The notes beneath the pieces are model-generated. The model had not been told where the DNA came from, searched no databases, and saw nothing but the letters and a program-made list of their open reading frames with translations. DNA of 60,614 nucleotides, from positions 1-60,614 of the forward strand of contig NZ_MSTI01000178.1 of assembly GCF_001949125.1 (NCBI RefSeq), in the 5' to 3' direction. The DNA is from Deinococcus marmoris. GTDB lineage: Bacteria > Deinococcota > Deinococci > Deinococcales > Deinococcaceae. The position numbers and the translations under genes are program-made. Positions 56,177 through 60,614 of the stretch are shown one piece after another. The stretch's first letter is position 1; the number at the start of each line of letters is the position of its first letter.

Positions 56177-56794
56177 ATGACCCATATCCTCCTGATAGAT
56201 AACTATGATTCTTTCACTTATAACCTCGTTCAGTATTTCGGCGAACTGGGCTGTGAGTTGACTGTCTGGCGCAACGATGCCTTCACTCTTGAGGAAGTGG
56301 AAAAGCTGAATCCTGATGCCATCGTGGTTTCTCCAGGCCCCTGCACACCGCTTGAGGCGGGAATGAGCGTGGAAGTCATCAAAGCGTTCGCGCCCAGATA
56401 TCCGATATTGGGCGTGTGCCTGGGCCACCAGAGCATCGGTGAGGCGTTCGGGGCCACCGTCAAACGTGCGCCGATCCCGGTGCATGGCAAGACCAGCAGG
56501 GTTGCCCACGACGGTCAGGATCTGTTTGCCGGAATTGAAGGGGACGCCAGCGTGACCCGTTACCACAGCCTGATCGTGGAAGACCTGCCTCCAGAACTTG
56601 TGGCTACAGCCTGGACAACAGATCAGACTCCAGCAGGCGAATACCGCGCCCTCATGGCCCTGCGCCACCGTGACTACCCGGTCTTCGGCGTGCAATTCCA
56701 TCCCGAGAGCATCGCTACCGAGGACGGCAAAACAATGATCCGCAACTTCGTATCTCTGGTGCGCGAGGGTCAGGCCGTACGGGAGAGCGCGTGA
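56177..56794 (+). CDS. trpG: anthranilate synthase component II (glutamine amidotransferase)
   Basis: Supplies ammonia to TrpE. The 205-residue class I amidotransferase begins [18 protein letters not shown] and has the nucleophile in [14 protein letters not shown] (Cys about 79) and the catalytic pair in [14 protein letters not shown] (about 170). Codon use is somewhat more AT-rich than trpE and trpD, possibly a different history. It may also serve PabB. It overlaps trpD by 4 nt. Confidence 0.95.
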   Translation: MTHILLIDNYDSFTYNLVQYFGELGCELTVWRNDAFTLEEVEKLNPDAIVVSPGPCTPLEAGMSVEVIKAFAPRYPILGVCLGHQSIGEAFGATVKRAPIPVHGKTSRVAHDGQDLFAGIEGDASVTRYHSLIVEDLPPELVATAWTTDQTPAGEYRALMALRHRDYPVFGVQFHPESIATEDGKTMIRNFVSLVREGQAVRESA

Positions 56795-57801
56795 CGCCTC
56801 CCATCCACGCCCGCCTGATGAACGGCGAAATCCTGTCTCAGACGGAGGCGGCGGCCTTCATGCGCGAGGTCATGGCCGGGGAGATGAGCGGCGTGCGGAT
56901 GGCGGCGGCGCTGGCTGCATTGCGGGTGCGCGGCGAGACGGCAGATGAGATCGCTGGATTTGCCCAGGCCATGCGCGAGAACGCCGTGCGCGTCAATGTC
57001 CGCCCACGCGAAGTCCTGCTGGATGTGGTGGGCACCGGGGGCGATGGGGCGCATACCTTCAATATCAGCACCACGACGGCATTTGTGGTAGCCGGGGCAG
57101 GCGTGCCTGTCGCCAAGCACGGCAACCGCGCCGCCAGCAGCCGCGCCGGAAGTGCGGACGTGCTGGAGGCTCTGGGCGTCAATCTGGACGCCCCGCCCGA
57201 AGTGATCGAGGACGCGGTGAATACGCTGGGCGTGGGCTTCATGTTCGCCCGCAATTACCACCCGGCGCTGCGCCACGCCGCGCCCGTCCGCTCCGATCTG
57301 GCGGCGCGCACGGTCTTCAATATCCTGGGGCCGCTGAGCAACCCGGCGGGGGCCACGCATCTGGTGGTGGGCGTGTTCAAGCCCGAGCTGACGCGCACGC
57401 TGGCCGAGGTGTTGCGGCTGCTGGGGGCCAAGGGAGCCACCGTGGTCTACGGTGACGGTCTGGACGAATTCACCGTCTGCGGCGTCAATACCGTCTCCGG
57501 CCTGCGGGACGGCGAGATCATCGACCGGACCCTCCACCCGGAGGAAGTGGGGCTGGCCCTGCATCCGCGTGAGTCGCTGGTGGGGGGCACGCCTGCCGAG
57601 AACGCCGAGATCACCCGCGCCCTGCTGACGGGCGGCGGCACGGAGGCCCAGCGCGATATCGTGGCCCTCAATTCCGGGGCGGCGCTGCGGACGGCGGGCC
57701 GCGTGGACAGCATCCGCGAGGGCGTGGCCCAGGCCCGCGAGGTCATGAATGCGGGCCTGGGCTGGGATGTGTTGCAGAAGTACGCGGCGCTGACGCGGTA
57801 G
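56791..57801 (+). CDS. trpD: anthranilate phosphoribosyltransferase
   Basis: Joins anthranilate and PRPP. The 336-residue product has [21 protein letters not shown] (about 74-94, PRPP loop), [21 protein letters not shown] (about 107) and GPLSNPAGA (about 178). A GTG start at 56791 overlaps the trpG stop (GTGA). Last gene of trpEGD. Confidence 0.96.
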   Translation: MTPPIHARLMNGEILSQTEAAAFMREVMAGEMSGVRMAAALAALRVRGETADEIAGFAQAMRENAVRVNVRPREVLLDVVGTGGDGAHTFNISTTTAFVVAGAGVPVAKHGNRAASSRAGSADVLEALGVNLDAPPEVIEDAVNTLGVGFMFARNYHPALRHAAPVRSDLAARTVFNILGPLSNPAGATHLVVGVFKPELTRTLAEVLRLLGAKGATVVYGDGLDEFTVCGVNTVSGLRDGEIIDRTLHPEEVGLALHPRESLVGGTPAENAEITRALLTGGGTEAQRDIVALNSGAALRTAGRVDSIREGVAQAREVMNAGLGWDVLQKYAALTR

Positions 57802-57806
57802 CCAAA

Positions 57807-57884
57807 GAACCCCTCTACCCTTGCGGGAGAGGGGCCTTGCGAAAGCTTGGGGGTGGCTGGTACAGCTCGGTACGAGAGGGGTTC
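57807..57884. repeat. GC-rich palindromic repeat, copy 5, between convergent genes
   Basis: GAACCCCTCT (57807-57816) pairs with AGAGGGGTTC (57875-57884). Inside, CCCCTCTACCCTTGCGGGAGAGGGG forms its own hairpin, and GCTGGTACAGCTC is the family's first module in inverse. It lies between trpD and icd and probably ends both transcripts. Confidence 0.75.
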
Positions 57885-57885
57885 C

Positions 57886-59370
57886 TTACTGCCCCTGCCC
57901 CAGCGAATACCCTGGCTCGCCGTCAAAGGTGTAAAGGTGTTCGGTCTTAATAAAGTCCAGTCCCTTGTCGTGGACGCGGATCAGCAGGGCCAGCAGATCG
58001 CCGTGCTTGACCGGGGTGTCCGACTGGAAGCGGCAGCGCCAGTGATCGGATTTGAAGGTCTCGGGCAGGCCGCCGGGCCAGACCTTGACGCCCCGGTTGG
58101 TGATCATCTTCAGCGGGATGTTGCGGAGTTGCGCTTCCTGCAAGATGGCCGCCAGCACATCGGGGTCACGCCCGGAATCGGTCCACTCAAAAAAGACATC
58201 GGTGCCGACGAGCTGTTTGTCGATGTAGGCCGGTGTCGTGGGCTGCCGGACGGGCATTTCCTTTGCCTGTGCTTCGGCGGTCACGGCGGGCAGATGCTGC
58301 GGTACGCGCCCCAACCGCTCAATCACGGCGTCGGCAAAAGCCTGCGTTCCCAGCACCTCCTTCGTGTGTGGCCCGGCGATGTCCTGGGTGTGCATGCCGT
58401 CCTCCAGCGCGCACAGCAGGGCGTTCTGAACTTTCGCGGCTACCTCGTGCTGGCCCAGATGCCCCAGCATCAGTGCCGCCGCCGAGATCAGCCCGCCGGG
58501 ATTGGCCGCGTCCTGTCCGGCCAGATCGGGGGCCGAGCCGTGGATGGCCTCAAACATGGCAAACGTATCGCCGATGTTGGCGCTGCCCGCCAGACCCACC
58601 GAACCGGCCACCTCCGCCGCCACGTCCGAGATGATGTCGCCGTACAGATTGAGGGTCACGATCACGTCGTATGCCTCGGGCCGCGCCGCCACCCGCGCCG
58701 TACCGATGTCGATGATCTGGTGTTCGGCTTTGATGTCCGGGTACTCCGCGCTGATCTCGTCAAATACCGTATGAAACAGTCCGTCGCACATCTTCATGAT
58801 GTTGTCTTTGGTCAGTGCCGTGACTTTCTTGCGGCCATTGGCGCGAGCGTATTCAAAGGCGTAACGCACGATCTTCTCGCAGCCGGGGCGGGTGATCAGC
58901 TTCAGGCACTGCATCACCTCGCGGGTCTGGCGGTGTTCGATGCCCGCGTACAGGTCTTCCTCGTTCTCGCGGATGATCACCAGATTCATGTCCGGGTGGT
59001 GCGTCGGCACATACGGCGCGTAGGCGCGGCAGGGGCGCACGTTGGCGTACAGCCCCAGCGTCTTGCGGAGGGTCACGTTCAGGCTCTTGTACCCCCCGCC
59101 CTGCGGCGTGGTGATGGGCGCTTTGAGCATGATTCCAGTCTGCCGCAGCATGTCCCAGGCGTCAGGCGCGAAGCCGGAGGTGTGGCCCGCCTTGTACAGC
59201 GCCTCGCCCATGCGGACTTCCTGCGGGGCGATTTGCGCGCCCGCCGCCGCCAGAATCCGCAGGGTGGCCCCCATGATCTCGGGGCCGATGCCGTCGCCGT
59301 ACACGACGGAAACGGGAACGAGGGCGGTCTGGATGTCGGCGGTCTGAACAGGCTCTTTAAGGGCAGTCAT
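57886..59370 (-). CDS. icd: NADP-dependent isocitrate dehydrogenase (Thermus type)
   Basis: Oxidative decarboxylation of isocitrate to 2-oxoglutarate in the TCA cycle. ATG 59370 follows AGGAG; a longer frame across the divergent promoter is discounted. The 494-residue length, about 140 residues beyond the isopropylmalate dehydrogenase-like core, matches Thermus isocitrate dehydrogenase with its C-terminal domain. Core motifs: VYGDGIGPEIM (about 23), NLVIIRENEEDLYAGIEH (about 128), TLNLYGDIISDVAAEVAG (about 225) and FEAIHGSAPDLAGQDAANP (about 260). It is divergent from a regulator across a palindromic region. Confidence 0.92.
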   Translation of the reverse strand: MTALKEPVQTADIQTALVPVSVVYGDGIGPEIMGATLRILAAAGAQIAPQEVRMGEALYKAGHTSGFAPDAWDMLRQTGIMLKAPITTPQGGGYKSLNVTLRKTLGLYANVRPCRAYAPYVPTHHPDMNLVIIRENEEDLYAGIEHRQTREVMQCLKLITRPGCEKIVRYAFEYARANGRKKVTALTKDNIMKMCDGLFHTVFDEISAEYPDIKAEHQIIDIGTARVAARPEAYDVIVTLNLYGDIISDVAAEVAGSVGLAGSANIGDTFAMFEAIHGSAPDLAGQDAANPGGLISAAALMLGHLGQHEVAAKVQNALLCALEDGMHTQDIAGPHTKEVLGTQAFADAVIERLGRVPQHLPAVTAEAQAKEMPVRQPTTPAYIDKQLVGTDVFFEWTDSGRDPDVLAAILQEAQLRNIPLKMITNRGVKVWPGGLPETFKSDHWRCRFQSDTPVKHGDLLALLIRVHDKGLDFIKTEHLYTFDGEPGYSLGQGQ

Positions 59371-59393
59371 GGCAATCTCCTGGGGTTGATGGG

Positions 59394-59432
59394 TTGACAT
59401 ACGAACTACGTTTCGCATATTAGGGTTCGTAT
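59394..59432. promoter_or_regulatory. shared promoter/operator between icd and the regulator
   Basis: ATACGAAC (59399-59406) and GTTCGTAT (59425-59432) are perfect inverted 8-mers, with a third half-site TTTCGCAT at 59411-59418. TTGACA (59394-59399) with ATATTA 17 nt later could be the promoter of the plus-strand regulator, so the operators overlap it. Autoregulation together with icd control is inferred. Confidence 0.6.
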
Positions 59433-59480
59433 ATCGGGAATGCAAGCACCTCGCCGCCCTCTCCGTCTGGAGGTCTAGCC

Positions 59481-59840
59481 ATGTCTGCCCGACGGTCTCG
59501 GCTACACTCGTCTCAACCCGCCATGACCCAGCCCCCGCCCCCACATGCACCCTCGTGGACGTTTCTGTCCAACCACAGCCGCGTGCTGCTGTGCCTCAAG
59601 CGCCAGCCGGACGCCACGCTGCGTCAGGTGGCCGCCGACGTAGGCATCACCGAACGCGCCGTGCAGCGTATCGTGCGTGATCTGGAGGACGCCGGAATCC
59701 TGATCCGCCAGCGCGTGGGCCGTCGCAACACCTACCAGATCGAGGCCAACCGCCCGTTGCGGCATCCACTGGACGCGCACCGCAATGTCAACGAATTGCT
59801 GGAACTGCTGCTGGCGGGCAGACAGGATTCGGAGGGTTAG
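59481..59840 (+). CDS. winged-helix transcriptional regulator (MarR/ArsR-like)
   Basis: 119 residues from ATG 59481, placed 8 nt after TGGAGG. A Pro/His-rich N-terminus precedes a winged helix (about residues 28-90). The recognition-helix region reads LRQVAADVGITERAVQRIVRDLEDAGIL, and the wing is RQRVGRRNTYQI. No ligand domain follows, only a short C-terminal Leu-rich helix that could dimerise. Its divergent partner is icd. Confidence 0.8.
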   Translation: MSARRSRLHSSQPAMTQPPPPHAPSWTFLSNHSRVLLCLKRQPDATLRQVAADVGITERAVQRIVRDLEDAGILIRQRVGRRNTYQIEANRPLRHPLDAHRNVNELLELLLAGRQDSEG

Positions 59841-60241
59841 CCGGGCAGTTCCCCGACTCCCGGCAACTCGTCTTCCAGTGGTCCTGCGGCTTCCATATTC
59901 AGGCGGCTCAGCGGGGCGGCGTTCTGGAGCATCCAGCCCTGGAGCGGCAAATCGCCCAGCCAGTTCTGCACGCTGGGAATGCGGCCCAGGTCTTCGAGTA
60001 CATGTTGTTCGCCCACCAGCCGGGTGGGAACGTGCTGGCCGTCGCTGGCGCGTTTGAAGGTGGGCCCGAAGAACTGCTCGCACAGAAAGATGCCAAAACT
60101 GCTGTGCAGCACGGCGCGGTGGCGGGCATCGGCCCAGTGGCCCTTGGTCTGGTCAAACCAGCCGTGGACGGCCAGATAATCGTCGGGCACGCCGCCAAAT
60201 CGTCGGGCGCTGCTGCGGGCGTGGTGCCAGGCGTGGGCCAC
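59837..60241 (-). CDS. DUF6915-like protein
   Basis: 134 residues from GTG 60241, with AAGGAG upstream on the minus strand. HAWHHARSSARRFGG, YLAVHGWFDQTKGHWADARHRAVLH, LCEQFFGPTF and GEQHVLEDLGRIPSVQNWL match a small His-rich family often annotated DUF6915 in phage and plasmid contexts. The conserved histidines suggest metal binding, but no function is established. Its stop overlaps that of the regulator by 4 nt. Confidence 0.7.
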   Translation of the reverse strand: MAHAWHHARSSARRFGGVPDDYLAVHGWFDQTKGHWADARHRAVLHSSFGIFLCEQFFGPTFKRASDGQHVPTRLVGEQHVLEDLGRIPSVQNWLGDLPLQGWMLQNAAPLSRLNMEAAGPLEDELPGVGELPG

Positions 60242-60284
60242 AGCCTTATCTCCTTAAGGCTTACGCGAAACTGGGCAAGTCTGA

Positions 60285-60614
60285 AATTCTGGGCTGGTGG
60301 GAAGACCTCGAAAAGTCGGGCGGCAACGGTACTGCGAGTTTTTGGCTGCAACACAGATCAATCGGACACAAACCTATTTTGCCAACCACGTCGATGATTT
60401 TGCTCATGACGCCGTTCAGCGCTACCTGAAAGGTGACTGTTTAACGGCAGCGGAGGTGTGGACGCAGGTGCGTCCACACGTCAAATTGAGCGACAAGGGT
60501 TACATCATCTTCGACGACAGCGTGATGGACAAGCGCCATTCACGCCGCATGGCGCTGGTTCGAAGGCAGTGGAGTGGGAACGAGAAACGAACCATCCGAG
60601 GGATGGGCGTCGTC
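60285..60614 (+). CDS. IS701-like transposase, N-terminal part (runs off the window)
   Basis: An open frame from the stop at 60282-60284 to the window end. The probable start is GTG 60297. The product contains QTYFANHVDDFAHDAVQRYLKGD and then YIIFDDSVMDKRHSRR, where the FDDS aspartate is the first acid of the DDE site in IS701/IS4-type transposases. It points outward, mirroring the left-end fragment. The IS terminal repeat should lie near 60250-60290 but I could not define it. Confidence 0.75.

Overview
The window reads as a GC-rich Deinococcus-type chromosome segment. The evidence is a complete 14-subunit nuo operon whose products resemble the Thermus/Deinococcus subunits, a long Thermus-type NADP isocitrate dehydrogenase with an extra C-terminal domain, a PolX/PHP protein, MutS2, a glucose-type ABC transporter like that of Thermus, and many -10 hexamers placed only 6-11 nt before start codons (probable leaderless mRNAs). 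Both ends run into N-terminal parts of transposase-like genes reading outward, so the window is probably a contig or segment bounded by insertion sequences.

Layout. 1-5.8 kb: transposase fragment, coaE, a secreted TPR protein, a CAP-domain lipoprotein, a PolX-family protein and a DUF6155 protein. 5.8-13.7 kb: acyl-CoA catabolism. A minus-strand set (carboxyltransferase, acyl-CoA synthetase, acyl-CoA dehydrogenase) and a plus-strand acyl-CoA dehydrogenase/DUF4174 pair flank a Doc-type toxin-antitoxin module. The two sets share an identical type of 14-bp TetR-like palindrome at their promoters. 13.8-21.0 kb: DUF945 protein, Mrr-type nuclease, ilvD, hpt/trpC divergent pair, orphan histidine kinase. 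21.4-37.3 kb: nuoA-N, with an AT-richer unknown ORF inserted between nuoD and nuoE. 37.4-43.0 kb: five-gene oxidoreductase cluster (GMC flavoprotein with its small subunit, Gfo/Idh/MocA, hydrolase, Rieske-FAD reductase). 43.2-50.5 kb: DIP1984-like protein, mutS2, MFS transporter, greA, metallo-hydrolase, lysS. 50.8-54.2 kb: sugar-binding protein and two permeases. 54.4-57.8 kb: trpEGD behind a classical Trp-rich leader peptide and attenuator. 57.9-60.2 kb: icd, a divergent winged-helix regulator, a DUF6915 protein, then the second transposase.

The most unusual feature lies between genes. A family of intergenic hairpins has arms that are each about four tandem copies of a 7- or 8-nt word, with a different word in each class (GGTCTAAG, GGTTGTG, TGGATGG, GGCAGAG). 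Three full octamer-class copies sit just before the Shine-Dalgarno sequences of nuoB, nuoG and nuoJ, and a heptamer-class copy precedes nuoD. A second family of longer GC-rich palindromic repeats occurs five times.

Other points: nuoA seems to lack a canonical start codon at the position its Shine-Dalgarno implies; the PolX-family protein has lost the usual polymerase aspartates but keeps its PHP nuclease motifs; and greA is preceded by a six-codon upstream ORF that looks like an out-of-frame duplication of its own start. All functional calls come from reading the sequences; no database search was run.
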